From NCBI GenBank assembly GCA_021648425.1, contig JAKISV010000047.1:1-16224 (forward strand): DNA of 16,224 nt, written 5' to 3'. The notes under the pieces were generated by a model. The model searched no databases, was not told where the DNA came from, and worked only from the letters and a program-made list of their open reading frames with translations. Below are positions 7,182 to 14,123 of this stretch, piece by piece; positions within the stretch are counted from its first letter, which is position 1; every line of letters starts with the position of its first letter. The stretch is from Rhizobiaceae bacterium. GTDB lineage: Bacteria > Pseudomonadota > Alphaproteobacteria > Rhizobiales > Rhizobiaceae. The translations under genes and the position numbers were made by a program.

Positions 7182-8147
7182 CTACTTCTTCTCCCATTGG
7201 GCAAGATGCTTTTTCATGAAAGCGGCAGAGCGCATGTTTGAGTCTTTGGTGGCCAGATCATCGGCGAAGGTTCGCACAGTGGGCGGGCGAAAATCAAAAC
7301 CGCGCCCGACACCGGGATAAACAATCAGGCGCACATCTTTACCGGCCTCCTTCATGAACAATACAGCAGTCTCAATCGAGCGGCGGCGCTGGTATTGCTC
7401 ATATTCACCGATAAAGGCCAAAACGGGGATGTCCAGAGAATCGAGTTCTTTAGCGTAGCGGTAAACCTGCAGGGGTTCGGGAGCGTTGGGATTTTGCCAG
7501 TGCGGATAAAATGTCACGTAACAGGCGACGTCCTTTTGCTGACGTTCGTAGGATACGGCTACTTTCAAAGTATAATAGCCGCCACGGGTGTGGGAATAAA
7601 GGCAGATTTTGGAGGTGGAAACATCAGGTTGGGCAAGCAGAAAATCAACACCGGCATTAACATCGCCCTCGGTGGCGGGGTCGTGTTCGATCGGCCAGCG
7701 TTCAATGAAGCGCGCTTCATATACATTGGGGGCCAGTACGATGAAACCGCGTGCGGCCATGCGCCGGGCAAGGCGCTGGGCTAAATCATCCAGGCCGCGC
7801 CTGCCGTGTTGAAACAGGACTGCGGGGTATTTGCCTTCTTTTTTCGGGCGGTAAATGATGGCTGGCACATCAGTGCCGTCTTCTTCATTGGTATAACTGA
7901 CGGAGCGTTCGATGGTTTCGTAATTATCAGGTACTTCCAAAATGCCTTTATCAAACCAGTCGTCAGACCACCAGAATTTTTCTGCAATGGGCCTGGTGTT
8001 GACCGGGGCATCCAGAGTTCGACCGACAAAATTGTCTGCAGCCCGGGTTGGGGCGGAGTTATCCGGCTTTTCCTGGGCATTTGTAGCGGCTGGCCACAAG
8101 AGTGCCATGAGGACGATAATAACAGAATTTGGAATTCTCAAAGCCAT
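7182..8147 (-). CDS. Exported dienelactone-hydrolase-like alpha/beta-hydrolase with altered catalytic residues
   Basis: I start this at the ATG at 8147, giving 321 residues. A strong GGGGAG lies 8 nt upstream, and the protein then begins with a signal peptide (hydrophobic residues 9-20, likely cleavage after TNA, about residue 24). An upstream start at 8228 would add 27 residues without such support. The fold shows in YPAVLFQHGRRG (107-118), GFIVLAPNVYEARF (134-147) and PVLAFIGE (241-248), as in the dienelactone hydrolase family. The nucleophile motif normally reads GxCxGG, but here it is SHTRGG (Thr187 at the Cys/Ser place). The usual GAxHGF reads GVGRGF (Arg282 for His), and the acid position seems to be Glu250. 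Ordinary hydrolysis is doubtful. It is divergent from the class III aminotransferase and upstream of acpXL on the same strand. Function unknown. Confidence 0.78.
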   Translation of the reverse strand: MALRIPNSVIIVLMALLWPAATNAQEKPDNSAPTRAADNFVGRTLDAPVNTRPIAEKFWWSDDWFDKGILEVPDNYETIERSVSYTNEEDGTDVPAIIYRPKKEGKYPAVLFQHGRRGLDDLAQRLARRMAARGFIVLAPNVYEARFIERWPIEHDPATEGDVNAGVDFLLAQPDVSTSKICLYSHTRGGYYTLKVAVSYERQQKDVACYVTFYPHWQNPNAPEPLQVYRYAKELDSLDIPVLAFIGEYEQYQRRRSIETAVLFMKEAGKDVRLIVYPGVGRGFDFRPPTVRTFADDLATKDSNMRSAAFMKKHLAQWEKK

Positions 8148-8232
8148 AGGTGTTCTCCCCGGACATATGGTTTCTAATGAATATGAGAACAACCTGACAT
8201 ATTTTGCTGGCACCTGCCAACTCGCCATGCAT

Positions 8233-8238
8233 TATAAT
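8233..8238 (+). promoter_or_regulatory. Consensus -10 hexamer for the class III aminotransferase gene
   Basis: TATAAT lies in the 120-bp divergent space. Transcription from it would begin near 8245, leaving about 23 nt before the ATG at 8268. No good -35 lies at 17 bp; TTGCTG at 8204-8209 is 23 bp away, so the promoter may need an activator. Confidence 0.4.
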
Positions 8239-8267
8239 TTACAGCAAATATGATCAGGACAAGCGCA

Positions 8268-9587
8268 ATGAGCCATGTTTTTCCCCGCCACACGAAATCT
8301 TTATTGCCAACTGCTGTTGGCGGTGAAGGCTGTTATCTGGTTGATACCACCGGCAAACGCTATTTTGACGGGTCGGGCGGGGCGGCTGTGTCTTGTCTGG
8401 GGCATGGGGATGAGGAAATTATCGCCGCAATCAATGCACAGGCGAATAAACTGGCCTTTGCCCATACGGGATTTTTTACCAGTGAGGCTGCCGAAGGGCT
8501 GGCTGATTTGCTGATTGCCAATGCTCCTGAGGGCATTGATCGGGTGTTTTTAGTCAATGGCGGATCAGAGGCGGTTGAAGCTGCTATCAAGATGGCGCGG
8601 CAATATTATCTGGAAATCGGTGAAGGGGAACGTTGTCACCTGATCGCCCGTCGGCAGAGTTTTCACGGCAATACGCTGGGGGCGCTGGCAGCAGGCGGCA
8701 ATGAGTGGCGCAGAGCGCCGTTTGCGCCGCTGATGATAGAAACCAGTCATATTGCGCCGTGTTTTGCCTATCGTGACCAAAAAGACGGTGAGAGTGAATT
8801 CGAATATGGCCAGCGGGTGGCCAATGAGCTGGAGAGCCAGATACTGGAAATCGGCCCGCACAAAGTCATGGGATTTATGGCGGAAACCGTGGTTGGGGCA
8901 ACATTAGGGGCGGTGCCGGCAGTTAAAGGCTATTTCAAACGCATTCGTGAAATCTGCGACCGCTATGGTGTTTTGCTTATTCTTGATGAGGTAATGTGTG
9001 GCATGGGGCGCACGGGCACTCTATTTGCCAGCGAACAGGAGGAGATTGTTCCCGATATTATAACAATCGCCAAGGGGCTTGGGGCCGGTTATCAGCCGAT
9101 TGGGGCAACGCTTTGTACGGCCAAAATCTATCAGGCATTTGAAAATGGTAGCGGGTTTTTTCAGCACAGCCATACCTATATGGGCCATCCGCTTGCCTGT
9201 GCCACCGCAAAAGCTGTTGTTAATGCAATTATTGAACGCGGGCTGCTGACGCGGGTAAATGAGATGGGAAAAAAACTCACCAGCGAATTGATTTCGAGGT
9301 TTGGGCAGCATCCCAATGTTGGCGATATTCGCGGGCGCGGATTGTTTATCGGGCTTGAATTTGTTGCGGAGCGGGAAACAAAACTACCTTTTGATTCGGA
9401 TTTGGGTATTCATAAAAAACTCAAACAGGCGGCATTTGATGCGGGGCTGATTTGTTATCCGATGGGCGGCACGATTGATGGCGTGAAGGGCGATCACGTA
9501 TTATTGGCGCCACCGTTTATTATGGAAGAGCGCCACGTGGGAGAAATTGTCGAGAAACTGGAAGTGGCGATCAGACAAGTGATTTAA
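8268..9587 (+). CDS. Class III PLP-dependent aminotransferase (omega-amino acid/aspartate aminotransferase family)
   Basis: This 439-residue enzyme is of usual length for class III transaminases. I chose the ATG at 8268 because AGGA sits 8 nt before it and the -10 hexamer at 8233 leaves almost no leader for the in-frame ATG at 8250. PLP-site motifs are complete: VNGGSEAVEAA (97-107) binds the phosphate, SFHGNTLGALA (131-141) stacks on the ring, Asp240 in LILDEVMCG contacts the ring nitrogen, and Lys269 in IAKGLGAGYQPIGA forms the Schiff base. HTYMGHPLA (302-310) is also typical. The amino donor cannot be deduced; beta-, gamma- and omega-amines are all used in the family. Relatives include PLP ammonia- and phospho-lyases, among them one acting on a hydroxylated aminophosphonate, so a link to the phn genes 2 kb away is possible but unproven. 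Confidence 0.85.
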   Translation: MSHVFPRHTKSLLPTAVGGEGCYLVDTTGKRYFDGSGGAAVSCLGHGDEEIIAAINAQANKLAFAHTGFFTSEAAEGLADLLIANAPEGIDRVFLVNGGSEAVEAAIKMARQYYLEIGEGERCHLIARRQSFHGNTLGALAAGGNEWRRAPFAPLMIETSHIAPCFAYRDQKDGESEFEYGQRVANELESQILEIGPHKVMGFMAETVVGATLGAVPAVKGYFKRIREICDRYGVLLILDEVMCGMGRTGTLFASEQEEIVPDIITIAKGLGAGYQPIGATLCTAKIYQAFENGSGFFQHSHTYMGHPLACATAKAVVNAIIERGLLTRVNEMGKKLTSELISRFGQHPNVGDIRGRGLFIGLEFVAERETKLPFDSDLGIHKKLKQAAFDAGLICYPMGGTIDGVKGDHVLLAPPFIMEERHVGEIVEKLEVAIRQVI

Positions 9588-9639
9588 CTTGAACTACTAC
9601 ATTAAATAAGCCTAGTAAATTACTATTAAATAACATTAA

Positions 9640-9659
9640 ATCTTGAAATGTCTCAAGAT
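9640..9659 (-). terminator. Possible hairpin between convergent aminotransferase genes
   Basis: ATCTTGA and TCAAGAT form perfect 7-bp arms around a 6-base loop and include the stop codon of the minus-strand gene. Read on the minus strand it is followed by an AT-rich stretch with a short T-run, so weak termination is possible. The stem is GC-poor. Confidence 0.35.
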
Positions 9660-10558
9660 GACCGTTTCTTGATCCGGTGTCGCGGGCTGAGGGCCGGGGT
9701 TTCTGCCGCTGACTGCCTTGCTGCCTCAAGGCAGAGTTTGCGTAGCACCATTGCATGGGGTCCTGGTTTTCCATCGGCGATTTTATTACCGTTGATGGAG
9801 ACGACCGGCATGACAAAGGCGGATGCGGAGGTGGAAAAAGCCTCAATAGCCCCATTTGCCTCTTCGATGGTGAAGGGGCGCTCTTCCAGTTCCAGGTTGG
9901 TTTGGGAAATCAGGCTTAAAACGGATACGCGGGTGATGCCATGCAGAATGGCTTTGGACAGGTGGCGGGTTACAACCTTATTATCTTTGGTAATAATATA
10001 AGCGTTGTTGGAACTGCCTTCGGTGATGAACCCCTCATCATCCACCAGCCAGGCATCATCTGCACCGCGCCTTGAGGCTTCGGCTTTGGCGAGGCAGGCG
10101 GGCAGCAGGGCAACGGTTTTGATGTCGCAGCGCTGCCAGCGAATGTCGGGCACGGTGATGACGGTTATTCCGGTTTTGGCCACCGGGTCGTCAGCAATAG
10201 TATCTTGCTGGGTGAACATCACAACGGTTGGGTCGGCATTTTTTGGAAAGTTAAAACTGCGGTCCTGGGCACCACGGGTTACCTGCATATAAATCAGACC
10301 TTCGTGCAGTTTGTTGTTTCTCACCAGGGTCTTTAGCACCGGCAGATATTCGTCGGGTGTATAATGCGCGGGGAAGTCCAGTTCATCCAGGGAGCGTGCG
10401 AGGCGGGCAAGGTGGGCGTCGGCGTCGACAATACCGCCATCCAGAACAGGAAAAACCTCATAGGCGGCGTCGGCAAATAGAAATCCTCGGTCAAATACGG
10501 AGATTTTGGCATCTTCTTCCGGCAGAAATTCACCGTTTACATAGACTGTTCTGGACAT
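9653..10558 (-). CDS. D-amino-acid (D-alanine) aminotransferase, class IV
   Basis: This 301-residue fold-type IV PLP enzyme resembles D-alanine aminotransferases more than branched-chain ones. Markers are VYVNGEFLP at the start, FDRGFLFADAAYEV (22-35), Arg51 for phosphate binding, and VTRGAQDRSF (93-102), which matches the RGxQxR substrate loop of D-amino-acid transaminases. DIKTVALLPACLAKAEA contains the Schiff-base Lys147, and EGSSNN contains Glu180. It should interconvert D-alanine and 2-oxo acids with D-glutamate or D-aspartate. The C-terminus carries a basic tail of about 20 residues (RHRIKKRSS at the end). The ATG at 10558 has AAGG 7 nt upstream. It lies 85 bp after the LysR gene on the same strand, so co-transcription is possible, and it converges on the class III aminotransferase. 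Confidence 0.85.
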   Translation of the reverse strand: MSRTVYVNGEFLPEEDAKISVFDRGFLFADAAYEVFPVLDGGIVDADAHLARLARSLDELDFPAHYTPDEYLPVLKTLVRNNKLHEGLIYMQVTRGAQDRSFNFPKNADPTVVMFTQQDTIADDPVAKTGITVITVPDIRWQRCDIKTVALLPACLAKAEASRRGADDAWLVDDEGFITEGSSNNAYIITKDNKVVTRHLSKAILHGITRVSVLSLISQTNLELEERPFTIEEANGAIEAFSTSASAFVMPVVSINGNKIADGKPGPHAMVLRKLCLEAARQSAAETPALSPRHRIKKRSS

Positions 10559-10643
10559 TGGGAGGCCTTTTCAAAGGAAAAATCAGAGACCTGCTTAACA
10601 TAGGGTTTGTAAATTCGGCAATCGGTTTTTGTTGCGTTTTGCG

Positions 10644-11531
10644 TTAGTTTTTTGATTTATCAGCCATTATCTGTTGCGCCTTGTTCATAAACAGGCGGAT
10701 GAGCTTGCTGTCACGGCGCTCATGCAGGCAAACCAGTGCTTCTTCCATCTGAATATCGGCATCGGATATCTCTATTTTAACCAGACGCGGGTCGGGGGTG
10801 AATTCAGCGCGCGATACAATTGCCACCCCACCGCCAGCTGCAACAATTTCGCGCACGGCCTCGCGACCTTCAACAACAATCTGCGTTGATATTGCGATAC
10901 CCATCGAACGGGCATGGCGTTCCAGTTTTGCGCGTGTTTTTGAGCCGGGTTCACGCAATACCAGTTGGCTGGAGGCCAGTTGCTGCATGGTCATTGAACC
11001 ATCGGGTGCAAGTTTTTTGGCCTGGGCTTTTGAAGTAAACGCCACCAGACTTGTAGCGCCAAGGTTTATAGCGTCAAATTCCTTTGTCCGGGGCAATTCT
11101 CCCAGCACGCCAATATCGCAATGATAAGCGCTTAACTGCTCGAGGACATCTTGTGAATTACCTACCTGCAAAGATACTTCGATAAGAGGGTAGTGAATTC
11201 TGAATGCGCCCAGAATATGCAGCATATGGATGGCGGAATCGGCAATTATCTTGAGGGTGCCGGTTTGACGGGTTTTGGTTTGCGACAACAGCTCACGCGC
11301 CAGTTGTTCCACTTCAAACAGGCGATAGGTAATTTCCAGCAGCCTGTCACCAGCGCGCGTGAGTGAAGTTTGCTTTTTGTCGCGATTAAACAAACGAACA
11401 TCATACTCCACCTCCAGTTTGCGCACCTGGTCAGAGATTGCAGGTTGGGTTAGGCCCAGGGCGCGGGCGGCTTTTGAAAATCCACCCTGGATAGCCACAT
11501 GATGAAAGGCGCGAAGTTGAGCATGGCGCAT
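10644..11531 (-). CDS. LysR-family transcriptional regulator, probably of the 2-AEP degradation genes
   Basis: This 295-residue LysR protein is of standard length. The N-terminal winged helix-turn-helix (residues 1-60) includes FSKAARALGLTQPAISDQVRKLE, of which ALGLTQPAISDQVRKLE forms the turn and recognition helix. A linker helix (about 60-90) and a periplasmic-binding-protein-like effector domain (about 92-290, with VLREPGSKTRAKLE and VAAGGGVAIVSR) follow. It is transcribed divergently from phnW-phnA-phnY with 118 bp between, the usual layout for a LysR activator and its target operon. LysR regulators are known beside 2-AEP genes in other proteobacteria. The effector is probably 2-AEP or a pathway intermediate, which is inference. 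It may also control the D-amino-acid aminotransferase gene downstream. The first direct-repeat copy in its control region overlaps its own start codon, suggesting autoregulation. Confidence 0.9.
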   Translation of the reverse strand: MRHAQLRAFHHVAIQGGFSKAARALGLTQPAISDQVRKLEVEYDVRLFNRDKKQTSLTRAGDRLLEITYRLFEVEQLARELLSQTKTRQTGTLKIIADSAIHMLHILGAFRIHYPLIEVSLQVGNSQDVLEQLSAYHCDIGVLGELPRTKEFDAINLGATSLVAFTSKAQAKKLAPDGSMTMQQLASSQLVLREPGSKTRAKLERHARSMGIAISTQIVVEGREAVREIVAAGGGVAIVSRAEFTPDPRLVKIEISDADIQMEEALVCLHERRDSKLIRLFMNKAQQIMADKSKN

Positions 11532-11552
11532 AAGTACAGTCCATAAGTTCAG
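11530..11552. repeat. Direct repeat, 13-bp period, at the LysR start codon (candidate LysR sites)
   Basis: ATAAGTACAG (11530-11539) and ATAAGTTCAG (11543-11552) match at 9 of 10 positions and are offset by 13 bp, a little over one helical turn. The first copy overlaps the start codon of the LysR gene. Position and near-identity suggest bound operator half-sites. Confidence 0.4.
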
Positions 11553-11558
11553 GTTATG
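11542..11558. promoter_or_regulatory. T-N11-A inverted repeat, candidate LysR operator
   Basis: CATAAGTTCAGGTTATG has 5-bp inverted arms (CATAA/TTATG) around GTTCAGG. T at 11544 and A at 11556 give the T-N11-A spacing of LysR boxes. It lies about 100 bp upstream of phnW and 11 bp upstream of the LysR start, and shares bases with the direct repeat. Confidence 0.45.
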
Positions 11559-11576
11559 TTTTTATAGAATATATCG

Positions 11577-11584
11577 ATTATACT
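11577..11584. promoter_or_regulatory. Overlapping divergent -10-like hexamers for the LysR gene and phnW
   Basis: On the plus strand TATACT (11579-11584) is one mismatch from consensus and lies about 65 bp before phnW. On the minus strand TATAAT (11582-11577) is a perfect -10 about 46 bp before the LysR start. Neither has a good -35. The region is AT-rich, so chance matches are possible. Confidence 0.35.
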
Positions 11585-11649
11585 AATATTGCGAGTGGAA
11601 TTATAACGGCGCGCAGGATTACAGATTAATAACATTCTGGCTGGGAAAT

Positions 11650-12849
11650 ATGTTGGCAAATGCTCACGAATATCAATTGGCTTCACCTCAATCTGGTGAA
11701 CCTTATCTGCTAACCCCAGGGCCACTCACCACTTCGATCGCCGTGAAAAATGCCATGCTGCGCGATTGGGGCTCGTGGGATGAGGATTTTCGCGCGATGA
11801 CTGCGAAATTGCGAAGTGAGTTGCTGGCGATGATTGATGATGGGCGTAATGAATTCGATTGCGTGCCGATGCAGGGTAGTGGAACTTTTGTGGTGGAAGC
11901 GATGCTCGCTTCTTTACTGGCTTCTGATTCAAAAACGCTGGTGCTGGTCAATGGTGCCTATGGCGAGCGCATTGTAAAAATTCTGCGCTGCCTTGGCCGT
12001 GATCACGTGGTTATCCACAAAGGCGATTACCTGCCACCTCGTGGCGAAGAAGTTGCCCGGGCGTTGCGTGATGATCGCGCTATCAGCCACGTGATTGTTG
12101 TGCATTGCGAAACCAGTTCGGGTATTCTCAATCCGATAGCTGAGATTTCGCAAGCGGTTTACACGGCAGGGTGCAAATTGCTGATTGATTCGATGAGTGC
12201 GTTTGGGGCAATTGAGTTGAAAACCAGCGAAATTCGCTATGAAGCATTGGTATCATCCGCCAATAAATGCATTGAAGGGGTTCCGGGTTTTGGTTTTTTG
12301 ATTGCGCGCAAGAGCGAACTTGAAGCCTCAAAAGGCAACAGTCATTCGCTCAGTCTGGATATTTACGACCAGTGGCAAACCATGAACAAAACCGGCCAGT
12401 GGCGCTTTACGCCGCCAACCCATGTGGTTGCCGCATTTATGGAGGCGTTGCGTGCCCATCGTGATGAAGGTGGTGTGGAAGGGCGCGGGGAACGCTACAC
12501 TCGCAATCGCGATGTTTTGGTTGCCGGCATGCGCGAGTTGGGGTTTGAAACATTGTTACAGGATCGTTGGCAATCACCGATCATTGTTACATTTTTCTGC
12601 CCGAGCGAAAGCAATTTTGTCTTTGAGCAATTTTATCAATTGATGAAAGACAAAGGTTTTATCATTTATCCGGGCAAGTTGACGGTGGCGGATAGTTTTC
12701 GTATCGGCTGTATCGGACAGATGGATGAGCATGTCATGGGCAAGGTCGTTGAGGCCGCGCGCGACAGCTTGCATGAACTGGGTGTGCCAGATGCTGCGCC
12801 ACCTGATAAGGCACTGCAGGAGCGCGCCAAACTGGCCGTCCAAATATAA
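11650..12849 (+). CDS. phnW: 2-aminoethylphosphonate:pyruvate aminotransferase
   Basis: This 399-residue class V PLP aminotransferase catalyses 2-AEP plus pyruvate to phosphonoacetaldehyde plus L-alanine in the cytoplasm. The family signature PYLLTPGPLTTS (18-29) is clear, followed by MQGSGTF (74-80), HCETSSGILNP (152-162), LIDSMSAFGA with Asp180 under the cofactor ring, and SSANKCIEGVPGFGF with Lys206 as Schiff-base residue. It is somewhat longer than the roughly 370 residues common for PhnW, with a short N-terminal extension and a basic C-terminal tail. The ATG at 11650 has only a close-set GGGA. It is the first gene of phnW-phnA-phnY, 12 bp before phnA, and divergent from a LysR regulator. 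No phosphonatase (phnX) is present, so the product should go through PhnY. Confidence 0.93.
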   Translation: MLANAHEYQLASPQSGEPYLLTPGPLTTSIAVKNAMLRDWGSWDEDFRAMTAKLRSELLAMIDDGRNEFDCVPMQGSGTFVVEAMLASLLASDSKTLVLVNGAYGERIVKILRCLGRDHVVIHKGDYLPPRGEEVARALRDDRAISHVIVVHCETSSGILNPIAEISQAVYTAGCKLLIDSMSAFGAIELKTSEIRYEALVSSANKCIEGVPGFGFLIARKSELEASKGNSHSLSLDIYDQWQTMNKTGQWRFTPPTHVVAAFMEALRAHRDEGGVEGRGERYTRNRDVLVAGMRELGFETLLQDRWQSPIIVTFFCPSESNFVFEQFYQLMKDKGFIIYPGKLTVADSFRIGCIGQMDEHVMGKVVEAARDSLHELGVPDAAPPDKALQERAKLAVQI

Positions 12850-12861
12850 GGAAAAATACCA

Positions 12862-14106
12862 GTGACAATTACCAATTCAGTTGAGGTAAACGGGCGAACC
12901 TACCCGGCGCCGAAAACCTGTGCCATCGCCATATGTCTGGATGGGTGCGAGCCGGAATATCTGGACAAGGCGATCGCAGACGGGTTGATGCCAACCCTGA
13001 AGCGGATGCGTGAAACCGGCACTGATCGTTTGGCGCATAGCGTAATCCCGTCCTTTACCAACCCCAACAATCTGAGCATCGCAACGGGCAGGCCGCCGAA
13101 TGTGCATGGTATCTGCGGCAATTTTCTGTTCGATCCTGATACCAAAGAAGAAGTGATGATGAACGACGTGCGGTTCTTACGCGCGCCGACCTTGTTTTCG
13201 AAATTTTATGAAGCCGGGGCGAGGGTGGCGATTGTTACTGCAAAGGACAAGCTGCGCGCTTTGCTTGGCGCGGGATTGGAGTTTGATGAGGATCGCGCAA
13301 TGTGTTTTTCAGCTGAAAAATCCGATAGCACGAATGTATCGCAGCATGGTCTTGAGAAGGCCAGCACATGGCTTGGAATGGCACAGCCGGAAGTTTATTC
13401 GGCAGATTTATCGCAGTTTGTGTTTGCTGCGGGTGTCAAAATTTTGAGCGAGTGGAAGCCTGATGTGATGTATCTGACCACCACAGATTATGTTCAGCAC
13501 AAATATGCGCCTGATGATGATGAGGCCAAGTCTTTTTATGAGATGTTTGATAAATACCTGACCCGGCTTGATGCCATGGGTGCTGCCATTGTTGTCACTG
13601 CGGACCACGGTATGAAACCCAAACACCTGGCCGATGGCACGCCTGCCGTGGTTTATGTGCAGGACCTGCTGGATGAGTGGCTGGGGGAAGCGCAGGCCCG
13701 CGTAATATTGCCAATCACCGACCCATATGTGGTGCATCACGGTGCGCTGGGATCATTTGCTACGGCCTATCTGCCTGAAGGTGCAGACCACGGCGATATC
13801 ATCAACAAATTGCGTAACATTGATGATATTACCCATGTGCTGACCAGAGAAGAGGCAATTGAACGCTTTGAGCTGCCGGGCGACCGCATTGGTGATATTG
13901 TAATGGTATCGGGCGAAAACATGACTATTGGTACTTCTGAACATCGCCACGATCTGGCGGCATTAAAAGAGCCGCTGCGCAGCCATGGCGGGTTGAGCGA
14001 ACAAGTGGTGCCGTTCATTGTCAATCGTGTAATTGAGCTTGGCAATAAGCCGGAATTGCGCAACTTTGATGCATTCTTTTATGCCACCAGGGCTGCAGCA
14101 CTATAA
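12862..14106 (+). CDS. phnA: Phosphonoacetate hydrolase
   Basis: This 414-residue member of the alkaline phosphatase superfamily hydrolyses the C-P bond of phosphonoacetate to acetate and phosphate with two zinc ions. All expected metal and nucleophile residues are visible: Asp27 in ICLDGCEP, Thr66 in PSFTNPNN (nucleophile), Asp209 and His213 in TTDYVQHKY, Asp248 and His249 in TADHGMKPKH, and His375 in RSHGGLSEQ. From memory these match the Sinorhizobium meliloti PhnA active site with a shift of two residues. The start is GTG at 12862, with AAGGA about 10 nt upstream, and the gene sits 12 bp after phnW and 17 bp before phnY. The name phnA is shared with an unrelated small protein of Escherichia coli; this is the hydrolase. 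It gives the pathway its phosphate and carbon yield. Confidence 0.94.
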   Translation: MTITNSVEVNGRTYPAPKTCAIAICLDGCEPEYLDKAIADGLMPTLKRMRETGTDRLAHSVIPSFTNPNNLSIATGRPPNVHGICGNFLFDPDTKEEVMMNDVRFLRAPTLFSKFYEAGARVAIVTAKDKLRALLGAGLEFDEDRAMCFSAEKSDSTNVSQHGLEKASTWLGMAQPEVYSADLSQFVFAAGVKILSEWKPDVMYLTTTDYVQHKYAPDDDEAKSFYEMFDKYLTRLDAMGAAIVVTADHGMKPKHLADGTPAVVYVQDLLDEWLGEAQARVILPITDPYVVHHGALGSFATAYLPEGADHGDIINKLRNIDDITHVLTREEAIERFELPGDRIGDIVMVSGENMTIGTSEHRHDLAALKEPLRSHGGLSEQVVPFIVNRVIELGNKPELRNFDAFFYATRAAAL

Positions 14107-14123
14107 ATCAGGATCAAGATTAC

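Noticed and set aside
8148..8228. 27-residue N-terminal extension of the hydrolase-like protein
   Set aside because: The extension would bury a clear signal peptide, and a strong GGGGAG ribosome binding site serves the ATG at 8147.
8250..8267. Upstream ATG at 8250 as the start of the class III aminotransferase
   Set aside because: It has no ribosome binding site and would lie within about 5 nt of the predicted transcription start, whereas AGGA is well placed for the ATG at 8268.
8268..9587. Naming the class III aminotransferase as the hydroxy-aminoethylphosphonate ammonia-lyase PbfA
   Set aside because: Its motifs (SFHGNTLGALA, IAKGLGAGYQPIGA) are those of ordinary class III transaminases, I cannot recall lyase-specific residues well enough to match, and two genes separate it from phnW. 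Kept only as a hypothesis.
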